Shown piece after piece: positions 27,235 to 35,996 of a stretch of 64,000 nt of DNA. A program made the translations under genes and the position numbers. Every line of letters begins with the position of its first letter. The stretch's first letter is position 1. The notes beneath the pieces are model-generated. The model did no database searches, was not told the DNA's origin, and saw nothing but the letters and a program-made list of their open reading frames with translations. The stretch comes from Allorhizobium sonneratiae. Lineage in GTDB: Bacteria > Pseudomonadota > Alphaproteobacteria > Rhizobiales > Rhizobiaceae. The stretch covers positions 188,329 through 252,328 of the forward strand of contig NZ_JAMKOJ010000002.1 in the NCBI RefSeq assembly GCF_023700755.1. The letters are read 5' to 3'.

Positions 27235-28713
27235 ATGGACACGCTGAGCCTTGCATACGATCATGACCGGGCAGCGCAACTGCTCGAAGAGCTTCTCGCC
27301 CTGAAGGCGGCGGTGGTTGCCGATGCTTCGGAGACCGCCTTTCTGGCCAACGGGCCACAGGACGATCCCGGTCTTGCCAATCTCGCCTGTTATCTGGCGC
27401 TGCGCCGTCGCGATCTCCGCCTGTTGCAACGGCGGCTGATGGCGCTTGGCCTCTCCTCGCTCGGGCGGGCGGAAAGCCGGGTGCTGCCGACGCTGGATGC
27501 GGTGATTGCCGCGCTTGCTGCGATGTCAGGTGAGGTCTCGCCGGTGCCGACGCCATCGTCTGCGCGTTTCTTTGCCGGGGAGGAGCGGCTGGCGGACGCC
27601 GCCCTTGCACTTTTTGGACCGGCAACACTGACGCGCCATACCCGCATCATGGTAACGCTGCCGGGAGAGGCGGCCATCGGCTCCGGTCTGATCCTCGATC
27701 TTGCCCGTCAGGGCATGGATATCGCGCGGATCAATTGCGCCCATGACCGGCCTGAGGTATGGCGGGCGCTGGCTGCGGAGGTTCGCTCTGCCGGGCACAG
27801 TGTCGGGCGCGATCTCAAGGTGCTGATGGATATTGCCGGTCCGAAAATCCGCACGGAAGCCGTGCTGCCGGAAAAGAAGGCGGTTTTGCATTGCGGCGAC
27901 CGGATCAGACTGGTGGCCACAGGTGCGCCGCGCATCGACGCCGATGCCTGTTTTTCCGCTGCCGTTTCGCTGCCGGACATCGTCACCCGGCTGAAAGCCG
28001 GTGACCGGTTGCGCTATGACGATGGCAAGCTGGAAGCGGTGGTCGAGACGGCTGGCGGCGGCGAAGCGCTGCTGCGTGTTGTGCGGGTGCGACAGGGTGG
28101 CGTCAAGCTCAAGCCGGAAAAAGGCATCAATCTTCCTGATACCGGGCTTGGTCTGTCGCCGCTGACGGTGAAGGATGAAGAGGATCTGGCCACGGTTGTC
28201 GATTGCGCCGACATGATCGGTTATTCTTTCGTCAGCCGCCCGGAGGATATCGATCTGCTCGATGCGGCGCTGGCACGGCTTGGCCGCGGCGACAAAACAC
28301 TCGGCCTGATTGCCAAGGTGGAACAGCCGGAAGCCCTCGACAATCTTCCCGCCCTTATCGCCCGGGCCAAGCGGCGCGGGTCTTTTGGCGTGATGATCGC
28401 CCGCGGCGATCTGGCCGCCGAAATCGGTTTTGAGCGGCTGGCGGAAATGCAGGAGGAAATTCTCTGGATCTGCGAAGCCGCAGGCATTCCCTCCATCTGG
28501 GCCACTCAGGTTCTGGAGGACATGGTCAAGGACGGCATTCCCAGCCGTGGCGAGATGACCGATGCCGCCATGGCGGCAAGGGCCGAATGCGTCATGCTCA
28601 ACAAGGGGCCAGCCATTGTCGAGGCTGTCACCATGCTGGCCAGCCTGCTCAACCGCATGGACCAGCATGTGTTCAAGAAAACACCCACATTGCGGGCGCT
28701 GAAATCCTGGTAA
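27235..28713 (+). CDS. Pyruvate kinase-like protein with N-terminal extension
   Basis: A 492-residue protein whose residues from about 133 to the end form a pyruvate kinase barrel and B domain, while residues 1-130 are a helical extension of unknown role. The C-terminal allosteric domain of ordinary pyruvate kinases is missing. Recognisable blocks are ARINCAHD, DIAGPKIRT, INLPDTGLGL, LIAKVEQPEALDN, MIARGDLAAEIGFE and ATQVLEDM. In the K+ site the usual Ser and Thr are Ala and Ile, and Lys204 replaces the Glu typical of K+-dependent enzymes. Activity with phosphoenolpyruvate and ADP is plausible but unproved; a related phosphotransfer reaction is possible. GGAGG precedes the start by five bases. 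Confidence 0.82.
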   Translation: MDTLSLAYDHDRAAQLLEELLALKAAVVADASETAFLANGPQDDPGLANLACYLALRRRDLRLLQRRLMALGLSSLGRAESRVLPTLDAVIAALAAMSGEVSPVPTPSSARFFAGEERLADAALALFGPATLTRHTRIMVTLPGEAAIGSGLILDLARQGMDIARINCAHDRPEVWRALAAEVRSAGHSVGRDLKVLMDIAGPKIRTEAVLPEKKAVLHCGDRIRLVATGAPRIDADACFSAAVSLPDIVTRLKAGDRLRYDDGKLEAVVETAGGGEALLRVVRVRQGGVKLKPEKGINLPDTGLGLSPLTVKDEEDLATVVDCADMIGYSFVSRPEDIDLLDAALARLGRGDKTLGLIAKVEQPEALDNLPALIARAKRRGSFGVMIARGDLAAEIGFERLAEMQEEILWICEAAGIPSIWATQVLEDMVKDGIPSRGEMTDAAMAARAECVMLNKGPAIVEAVTMLASLLNRMDQHVFKKTPTLRALKSW

Positions 28714-28715
28714 GC

Positions 28716-28771
28716 CATCCCGGAGAAGACACTGGCCGGACAAGGCACCGGCCAGACAAAACCCCGGGATG
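28716..28771. terminator. Nested hairpin between convergent genes
   Basis: Outer stem CATCCCGG/CCGGGATG and inner stem CTGGCCGG/CCGGCCAG, with eight-base loops between and inside. It lies exactly between the convergent pyruvate kinase-like and FKBP genes, so it could serve both as a transcript end. Confidence 0.6.
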
Positions 28772-28782
28772 ACAGGATGGCA

Positions 28783-29235
28783 TCAGGCGGCCTGAACGAT
28801 CTCGACCAGTTCGACCTCGAAAATCAGATCCTGACCGGCCAAAGGATGGTTGGCGTCGATGGTCACACTGTCATCCTTCACTTCGGTGACGGTGACCACC
28901 ATCGGCGCGCCATTGCCGCTCTGGGCCTGAAGCTGGGTGCCGGGTGCAAGATTGATATTGGCCGGAATGACGTCACGCGCCACACGCTGAACCTTTTGCG
29001 GATCGTGCGGGCCATAGGCTTCGTGCGCCGGAACGGTGATCCGCTGGCTGTCACCCACCGCCATGCCACTGACCTGACGATCGAGGCCGGGAATGATCCG
29101 GCCCGATCCAAGCTGAAACTTCAGCGGTTCGCGTCCGCGCGAACTGTCGAACGGCGTACCATCCGGCAGAAGGCCGACATAATGAATGAGAACGGTGTCA
29201 CCGGCCTTGGCCGGATGTGCCTCGATATTCGCCAT
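28783..29235 (-). CDS. FKBP-type peptidyl-prolyl isomerase (SlyD-like)
   Basis: A 150-residue cytoplasmic folding catalyst with the FKBP fold interrupted by an insert-in-flap domain as in SlyD. Residues 1-70 include DTVLIHYVGLLPDGTPFDSS and the IPGLDRQVSGMAVGD loop. Residues about 75-125 form the chaperone insert (HEAYGPHDPQ...VPANINLAPG), and the fold closes with NHPLAGQDLIFEVELVEI. The His/Cys-rich metal-binding tail of E. coli SlyD is absent. The ATG at 29235 has AAGGAG upstream; the much longer upstream frame has no conserved sequence. Confidence 0.92.
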   Translation of the reverse strand: MANIEAHPAKAGDTVLIHYVGLLPDGTPFDSSRGREPLKFQLGSGRIIPGLDRQVSGMAVGDSQRITVPAHEAYGPHDPQKVQRVARDVIPANINLAPGTQLQAQSGNGAPMVVTVTEVKDDSVTIDANHPLAGQDLIFEVELVEIVQAA

Positions 29236-29605
29236 GGAAGTCTCCTTTCCTGTCGAGAGCCGTGGCATCGTCAAAACGAAAGACCCTCGGCCTGTGTGAC
29301 AGCATGATCCCTCTGTTTTCTCATCATCGAGGAAACGGAACATGCTCTGGGATCGCGCCGGAAAAGTATGCGACGAAATTGATCCCTCTCCGGTCCGCCT
29401 CTTTGCTGGCGAACCATTCAGCCGGGGGGGAGCCTGATGCCATCCCGGCCAGCGAATGTTGGTCGTTCTCCAGAAAACGGAATACCGTGACATGTCACGG
29501 ATGATCGGCGGATCGATATCGAAACGCCAAACGCCAACACTCACCATTTAGGAGCGAAAGGCGGCAGATCAACGGCAAAGGCCAATAAAAGCGGAAAAAG
29601 ATGGT
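29236..29605. other. Intergenic region with a perfect 16-base palindrome
   Basis: This 370-base gap lies upstream of the FKBP gene and downstream of the hybrid kinase. It contains CCGTGACATGTCACGG at 29485-29500, a perfect palindrome with no spacer. No gene is recognisable. Confidence 0.5.
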
Positions 29606-32600
29606 TTATTCCGCCGCATTGCGACCAGGAGTGACGATCTGTGTGATATGGGCGCGCAAGGCTGCCGGCTTCAGCGGCTTGTGATGCAGCGCAATATCGC
29701 GCTCTTCAGCCAGCATGCGCACATCGGACGTGCGGTCGGCGGTGATCAGCAAGGCCGGCAGTGGGCGACCATAGAGCTGCCGCAGACGTTCGATGGCCTC
29801 GATGCCAGTTCCCTCGCCCAGATGATAATCGGCAATGACCAGATCGGGCGCTGTTGGGTTTTCAGCCACGAGCACCTCCAGCTCGCCAAGTGCCGCCGCC
29901 GTCAGCACGTCGCAGCCCCAGCCGGTCAGCAGCAGTTGCATGCCGCCGGTAATATCGGGCTCATTGTCGATGCAGATCAGCCTTGTCCCTGCCAGCGGCT
30001 GGATCGGGCGGGATGGTGCGGCTTTTTCACCGGCCTTTGGCCGGTCAAGCGTGTTTTCCCTGGCAAGCGGCATGGTTACCTTGAAGCTGGTGCCGCTTTG
30101 CGGGCGCGACTTCAGCTCGACGGGGTGGTTCAGCACCCTTGCGATACGGTCGACGATGGACAGGCCAAGACCCAGGCCGGAGGCGGTTTTCATCCCCTCT
30201 TCCAGCCGGGCGAATTCCTTGAAAATCGTGCGGAATTTCGATTGCGGAATACCGATGCCCGAATCCGTCACCTGAATGGCCACCTTGTCGCCCATGCGGC
30301 GCACGCCGACCAGAACCTTGCCGCGCGGTGTATATTTGATGGCATTCGACACCAGATTCTGCACCAGTCGCCTGAGAAGACTGGCATCGGAGCGCACGGA
30401 AAGCCCGGTGGGCAAAATGGTGAGCGTCAACCCCTTTTCCCGCGCCATCGGCTCAAAATCGGTACGGATACGCTCCAGCAGCTCTTGCAGGCGCACGGTT
30501 TCCAGCCTGGGCTTCATTGCGCCCGTATCGAGGCGGGAAAGATCAAGAACCGCTCCGAGGATCAGCTCGACCGATTCCAGCGCCGAATCGATATTGCGCA
30601 CCAGCAAGGCATCCTCGCTCTCGCCCAGCCGCTCCACCAGCACAGAGGAATAGAGCCTTGCGGCATTGAGCGGCTGCAGGATGTCGTGACCGGCGGCGGC
30701 GAAGAATTTCGTCTTGCCGATATTGGCTTCGTCGGCGCTGGCGCGGGCCTCCTTCAGTTCAGCATTGACCCGCATCAGTTCGGCGGTGCGTGCATCGACC
30801 CGCTGCTCCAGCGTTTCGTAAGCCTGTTTCAGCGCCCGGTCGGCGGCGACCTGTCTGGTGATGTCGGTGAAGGTGGCAACCAGCCCCTTGTCCGGCATGG
30901 CATTGCTGCGCACCTCGACAATGCGCTGGCCTTGGGCAAGCACCAGCTGGAACGGCTCGTCGAGATGGTGGAAATGGGCCAGAATTTGCGTTTCATCCGC
31001 AGCGGCAATGTCGCCGCGCTCCACCAGATGATGGACGATGGCGGCTAGCGGCACACCCACCTGCCCCATCTCGTCGGGCAGGTCGAGCAGGGTGCGGAAG
31101 CGTCGGTTCCAGATGCTGAGCGCTTCGGAACTGTCGAAGACGGCGATGCCCTGATCCATCTGCGAAAGCGCGGTTTGCAGCATATCCTGATTATATTGCA
31201 GGGCTTCGCTGGCCTGATCGAGCAGCCAGGCGGTATCGGCGGAGGCATCTTCCGCCCGTTGCAGGATCAGCGACAGCACCAGCCGTGCCGAGGCCGAGCC
31301 GATGACCGAGCCCAGCAATTGCTCGGTATGATGGATGAAGGCCATATCGGCGGGGCTGTCATCATGAAGAAGCCTTCCGGCTGTGCGCTCATAGCTTTTC
31401 AGCGAGCGCTCCATCCGCTCCTGACCGAGATAGCGCGACAGCACCGCTTTCAGCTCGCCAATCGTTGCCCGGCTTTTCCATCCACGGGTGAGAAACTGGC
31501 TGCGGCTTTGCCGACGCACGAAAATGCCCGCCTGAATACGTTCCACCGGTTTGGGATTGCGGCTGAGACTACCAAGAGCAAAAGCGATGACATTGACCAT
31601 CAGGCTGAGCAGTGTGCCGGTCAGCAGCGGATCGGCCTTGCCGGGCATAAAGGCATCCACACCGGGAAACAAGAAGGACAGAATGGCACCGGCCAGATCC
31701 TGCTTCGCCACCACGCCGAAACTGGGCAGAAACAGCGTATAGATCCAGGTGAGAAAGCCGAGCGACAGGCCGAGAATGGCGCCACGCGCATTGGCCCGGC
31801 GAAAGATCAGCCCACCGATCAGGGCCGGAGCGATCTGGGCAATCGCGGCGAAGGCGAGAAGGCCGATGGAGGCAAGCGCGCTGGCGCTGTCGATCAGTCG
31901 ATAATAGCCATAACTCAGCATCAGAACCGCGAAAATCGCAAATCGGCGAATGCCGAGCACGGTTCTGGCTAGGCTCTCCGCGCCACCATAACGGCGGTTG
32001 AAACTGCCGCGCAACAGCACCGGCAGCACGATGTCGTTGGAAATCATGATGGCCAGCGCCACGGTCTCGACGATGACCATGGCGGTGGCGGCGGAAAAAC
32101 CGCCGATAAACGTGATCAGCGTCACGACCGGCCAGCCATGGGTGAGCGGCAGTGTCAGCACGTAAAGATCGGCATTGCCGCTGCCGTGAAACGTCAGGAG
32201 TCCGCCGATGGCTGCCGGCAACACGAAAAGATTGATGGCGACGAGATAGACGGGAAAGAGCAGGCCCGCCATGCGCAATTCCCGCGGGCTTCGGTTTTCC
32301 ACCACCATGACATGAAACTGCCGGGGCAGCATGACGATGGCAAAGCCAGACAATAGTGTCAGAAGCAGCCAGCGCCCCGGTGACGTTTCATGATTGAGCG
32401 CAGCCATCACCTGCGGATTGGCGCTTGCCGCGCGCAGCAGATCGCCCGGACCGTGGAAAAGCCAGAACACGACAGTCACGCCGAGCGTGCAGAACGCCAG
32501 AAGCTTGACGAGCGATTCCATCGAGATCGCCAGAATCAACCCGTCCTGATGTTCGGTGGCGTCGGTGTGGCGGGTGCCGAAAATCGCGGCGAAGATGGCC

Positions 32601-33163
32601 AGCGACAGCGCCACCAGCAGCGCAAGATCGACAAAATGGAGATTGCCCCGACCAAGCCCGTGAATGCCCAATTCTTGAATGCCAACCCCTTGATGACCAA
32701 GCTCATAAACGCCGGGATCGACCAGAACCGCGACCGAACTGGACACCGCCTTCAGCTGCAGGGCGATATAGGGAATGGAGGCCGCCAGCGAAATCACGGT
32801 GACCATCATGCCGACCACCGGGTTCTTGCCATAGCGGGCGGCGACGAAATCCGCGCCGGAGGTGAGCTTTTCCGCCTTGGCGATATCGACGATGCGGCGG
32901 ATCAGCGGCAGACCCAGTGTCAGCATCAGGATCGGCCCGATATAAATGCCGAAAAACTCCATGCCGCGGTCGGCGGCAAGGCCAACACCGCCGAAATAAG
33001 TCCAGGAGGTGCAATAAACTGCCAGCGACAACCCATAGACCAGCGGACGACCGCGCACCGGGCCACCCCGCCTGCGACTCAATCGGTCGCCAAAGCTTGC
33101 CACCATGAACAACAGCAGCAGATACAGCACCGAGGATGCAATGATCAGCCATGCGGGCAGCAT
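29606..33163 (-). CDS. Na+/solute symporter-sensor histidine kinase-receiver hybrid
   Basis: A 1185-residue membrane sensor. Residues 1 to about 510 are a sodium/solute symporter domain (SSF, PutP-like, about 13 helices) and are followed by a linker, a PAS-like region (about 690-790) and a coiled coil. The HisKA box is AAAGHDILQPLNAARLYS near 820. HATPase motifs follow: NLVSNAIKYT, DSGIGIP and SGLGLGLSI. A C-terminal receiver domain (about 1055-1180) carries the phospho-Asp in VIADYHLG near 1110. Such proteins may couple nutrient uptake or sensing to phosphorelay. ATG 33163 has a strong AAGGGGGA site. A two-unit decapeptide repeat is inserted in the symporter part near 152-172. Confidence 0.92.
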   Translation of the reverse strand: MLPAWLIIASSVLYLLLLFMVASFGDRLSRRRGGPVRGRPLVYGLSLAVYCTSWTYFGGVGLAADRGMEFFGIYIGPILMLTLGLPLIRRIVDIAKAEKLTSGADFVAARYGKNPVVGMMVTVISLAASIPYIALQLKAVSSSVAVLVDPGVYELGHQGVGIQELGIHGLGRGNLHFVDLALLVALSLAIFAAIFGTRHTDATEHQDGLILAISMESLVKLLAFCTLGVTVVFWLFHGPGDLLRAASANPQVMAALNHETSPGRWLLLTLLSGFAIVMLPRQFHVMVVENRSPRELRMAGLLFPVYLVAINLFVLPAAIGGLLTFHGSGNADLYVLTLPLTHGWPVVTLITFIGGFSAATAMVIVETVALAIMISNDIVLPVLLRGSFNRRYGGAESLARTVLGIRRFAIFAVLMLSYGYYRLIDSASALASIGLLAFAAIAQIAPALIGGLIFRRANARGAILGLSLGFLTWIYTLFLPSFGVVAKQDLAGAILSFLFPGVDAFMPGKADPLLTGTLLSLMVNVIAFALGSLSRNPKPVERIQAGIFVRRQSRSQFLTRGWKSRATIGELKAVLSRYLGQERMERSLKSYERTAGRLLHDDSPADMAFIHHTEQLLGSVIGSASARLVLSLILQRAEDASADTAWLLDQASEALQYNQDMLQTALSQMDQGIAVFDSSEALSIWNRRFRTLLDLPDEMGQVGVPLAAIVHHLVERGDIAAADETQILAHFHHLDEPFQLVLAQGQRIVEVRSNAMPDKGLVATFTDITRQVAADRALKQAYETLEQRVDARTAELMRVNAELKEARASADEANIGKTKFFAAAGHDILQPLNAARLYSSVLVERLGESEDALLVRNIDSALESVELILGAVLDLSRLDTGAMKPRLETVRLQELLERIRTDFEPMAREKGLTLTILPTGLSVRSDASLLRRLVQNLVSNAIKYTPRGKVLVGVRRMGDKVAIQVTDSGIGIPQSKFRTIFKEFARLEEGMKTASGLGLGLSIVDRIARVLNHPVELKSRPQSGTSFKVTMPLARENTLDRPKAGEKAAPSRPIQPLAGTRLICIDNEPDITGGMQLLLTGWGCDVLTAAALGELEVLVAENPTAPDLVIADYHLGEGTGIEAIERLRQLYGRPLPALLITADRTSDVRMLAEERDIALHHKPLKPAALRAHITQIVTPGRNAAE

Positions 33164-33375
33164 GTCTTTCCCCCTTTTCGATGATCTCAAGCCGCAGACG
33201 CGTTTAAGATCATCGACATTCTTGCAAGGCAAAGAGTATGCGATCGTTGCTGAAATTGAAATTGCCGTCCTCTAGGCAAAAAGTTGAAACTTCTCTCTGT
33301 TTTCCGCATTATGATAAAGAATGATCTTATCTTCATTATAAGATGGAATGACCAAGGGGGCCGAGAGGGAAAGAC

Positions 33376-33807
33376 ATGCTGAACGAATTCAAATCCTTTA
33401 TCGCGCGCGGCAATGTGATGGATCTGGCCGTGGGGGTCATCATTGGCGGCGCCTTCGGTCAGATCGTCACCTCGCTGGTGAACGACATCATCATGCCGCT
33501 TGTGGGCGTGATTTTCGGCGGCTTCGATTTTTCCAACTATTTCCTGCCGCTGAGCGATAAGGTCACCGCCTTGAGTCTGGCGGAGGCGCGAAAGCAGGGG
33601 GCGGTTTTCGCCTATGGCAATTTCATCACCGTCGTCATCAATTTCGTGATCCTCGCCTTCATCATTTTCCTGCTGGTCAAGGGCGTGAATACGCTGCGCA
33701 AACAAGTGGAACGGCATGACGAGACGCAGAAACCGGCCAGCCCGCCGCCTGCCGATGTGCAACTGCTGACCGAAATCCGTGATCTGCTCAAGGCAGGATC
33801 AAAATAA
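33376..33807 (+). CDS. mscL: Large-conductance mechanosensitive channel MscL
   Basis: A 143-residue homopentameric channel that opens under high membrane tension to release solutes in osmotic downshock. The family N-terminus [27 protein letters not shown] forms the amphipathic helix and TM1. TM2 is [20 protein letters not shown], and the C-terminal cytoplasmic helix ends [18 protein letters not shown] precedes the ATG. It diverges from the hybrid kinase gene; the 212-base gap contains an AT-rich segment near 33310-33345. Confidence 0.97.
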   Translation: MLNEFKSFIARGNVMDLAVGVIIGGAFGQIVTSLVNDIIMPLVGVIFGGFDFSNYFLPLSDKVTALSLAEARKQGAVFAYGNFITVVINFVILAFIIFLLVKGVNTLRKQVERHDETQKPASPPPADVQLLTEIRDLLKAGSK

Positions 33808-34480
33808 ATAAATGCCAGACCCGATGAGGCTCCGGCGAGAAGCGATGACCGTCAGGCCATTTGCATCGGTTTTCGATAACGGCCTATGCTCCATTTGCCG
33901 GCTTTGAGCATAGGCCTCTGCGCAACGAGACGTCGCCAGAGCAAAGCCCATTGTCGGCAAGAGTGTGCGTTTTATCACCGGAGCCGTGCAGCTCACACTG
34001 AAACAACCGAAACATGAAATCGAGCCTATCCGGGAAAATGACATGCGGTTTTCCCCGACAAAGCCGCAGGCTGAAAACCCATGGTTTTGATGATATTGTT
34101 GAAAACACGACGTGACGACATCATTCCTTGAACAGGAATCGATTTTACAGCGCCGTGCGCCAAAGATGGCGCACAAAACTCGCTGTAACACGTTTCATCT
34201 GCTGCATCATTTTCACCTTCAATCCTACCCGATTTCAGGAATGATGCAGTAGAGAATCGGATTTTTCCGGAAAACGGTTCCCACTTTTAGGCCTGATGCA
34301 ACAGGTTTAAAGTGTTACAGCGATACGCGCCTCTTGTTCCAAGAGGGCTCAAAATTGAATTTTTGAAGAATTTACAGCATATTGGAATGCAGAACCTGCC
34401 GTCGTTCCAGGCAGGGACAGCTTCAGGCAAGTCTCATTGCTCAACAATGGGGCACCCTGGGCTTTTCGAAGGAACACTCT
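33808..34480. repeat. Long intergenic region with mosaic repeats
   Basis: The first 330 bases after mscL hold no recognisable gene. From 34145 the region contains TTACAGCG..CGCTGTAA and CTGCATCATTTTC/GGAATGATGCAG (34202-34249), the two modules of the 8321-8428 element in reversed order. A RIME fragment follows (TTTCCGGAAAACGGTTCCCAC, about 34264-34284). The last 100 bases are the leader of the FlgE-like gene. Confidence 0.65.
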
Positions 34481-35716
34481 ATGTCAATTCAATCAGCAAT
34501 GAACGCGTCCGTTTCAGGCATGACCGCACAGGCCACAGCCTTGGGCAGCATTGGTGAAAATATTTCTAACTCTTCGACGGTTGGCTATAAATCCAGCCTG
34601 ACCTCCTTTTCCAGCCTGGTTTCGGGCGGTGTTTCCACGACGACGAAAACCACCCAGATGGTCGATGGCGACTATACCTCGTCTTCGGTCAAGACCAATC
34701 TGGCCGTCAAGGGCGACGGCTATTTCATCGTCGAGAATGCCAACGGCGACACGTTTCTGACACGCGAAGGCGACTTCTCCCCCAACGCCGACGGCTATCT
34801 GCAAAATGCCTCGGGCTATCTGCTGCTTGGTTATTCCTATGCCAATGGCGATCCCGCAGCCGTCACCAACGGATTTCAGGGTCTGGAACCGGTCAAGGTC
34901 TCCAGCAGCACGCTGAGCGCCACGGCGACCACCACGGCCACCGTCGACACAGGAAACCTCAATTCCAGCGCTACGGCAGTCACCGGCGATACGCCGAGCT
35001 CCAATAATGCTGATGCGAACTATACCTACAAATCCTCGGTCGTCGCCTATGACAGTCTGGGCAACGCCCTGACTTATGACGTCTACTACACCAAGACCGA
35101 TGCCAATACCTGGGAAGTGGCCGTCTACAACAAGGCTGATGCCACCGATCAGACGAGCTTTCCCTATGGTGGCGACGGCATGTTGGGGTCTGCCACCCTC
35201 ACCTTCGATTCGACGACAGGCAAGCTGGACAGCAGCAGCGACACCTCGCTCGATGTCAGCGACAATAACAACAATCTGAACTTCAAGCTCGACCTGGCTG
35301 CGATGACGCAGTTGTCCAGCACATCTGCCGTCACGACCACCGCCAATGGCAGTGCCGCCGAATCGAGCTCGGATTATACGATCGGAACGGACGGCACGAT
35401 CAGCCAGACCTATGCCGACGGTTCTTCCACCAATCTCTACAAGATTGCACTGGCCAATGTCGCCAGCCCGAACAACCTCGAAAAAGCCGACGGAACGGCC
35501 TATAAGCTCACACAGGAGTCGGGTACGGTGGTTGTCGGCTTTGCTGGCACCGGCAGTTTCGGCACGATCCAGTCCAGCACGCTGGAAGCGTCCAACGTCG
35601 ATCTCGCCTCGCAGCTCTCCAACATGATTCAGGCCCAGCGGACCTACAGCGCCAATTCCAAGGTGCTTCAGACCGCCGCCGACATGCTCGACACGGTGAT
35701 CAACGTCGTTCGCTAA
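34481..35716 (+). CDS. FlgE-like flagellar hook protein, copy 1
   Basis: A 411-residue protein of the flagellar hook/basal-body rod family. The N-terminus has the rod motif SAMNASVSGMTAQATALGSI followed by ENISNSSTVGYKSS. The FlgE core contains TNLAVKGDGYFIVENANGDT and FLTREGDFSPNADGYL, and the C-terminal helix includes NMIQAQRTYSANSKVLQTAADM. The middle is rich in Ser/Thr/Asp/Asn. Such subunits are exported by the flagellar type III system without a cleaved signal. The ATG at 34481 has GAAGGAA upstream; the longer frame from 34382 is leader. No other flagellar gene is nearby, and a paralogue faces it at 35997-37229. Confidence 0.87.
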   Translation: MSIQSAMNASVSGMTAQATALGSIGENISNSSTVGYKSSLTSFSSLVSGGVSTTTKTTQMVDGDYTSSSVKTNLAVKGDGYFIVENANGDTFLTREGDFSPNADGYLQNASGYLLLGYSYANGDPAAVTNGFQGLEPVKVSSSTLSATATTTATVDTGNLNSSATAVTGDTPSSNNADANYTYKSSVVAYDSLGNALTYDVYYTKTDANTWEVAVYNKADATDQTSFPYGGDGMLGSATLTFDSTTGKLDSSSDTSLDVSDNNNNLNFKLDLAAMTQLSSTSAVTTTANGSAAESSSDYTIGTDGTISQTYADGSSTNLYKIALANVASPNNLEKADGTAYKLTQESGTVVVGFAGTGSFGTIQSSTLEASNVDLASQLSNMIQAQRTYSANSKVLQTAADMLDTVINVVR

Positions 35717-35996
35717 TTCTGTCAGCACAGCACAGGACCGCAGCTTTGCGGCATCCTGAAGCTCTGTGCCGCACAGCTTTATAACGGTCGCATGATCGCC
35801 TGTCTTGTTCATGATGCCGGATTTCACAGACGAGGACCCGACAGGCCGCTTTGCATCGCGGCACTGTCCGTCCTCGATCAGGACGCAAATCATCGGGTGG
35901 CCGGACTGTTTCCGGCCTTCCCCGCTTACTCTGAAAACGGCAGCTGACATCATGTCATCCCATTCCAGACGCTCGGTCCCGACGACTTTCATGACG

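Noticed and set aside
33799..34191. 130-codon minus-strand open frame after mscL
   Set aside because: It runs into repeat sequence and shows no conserved motif.
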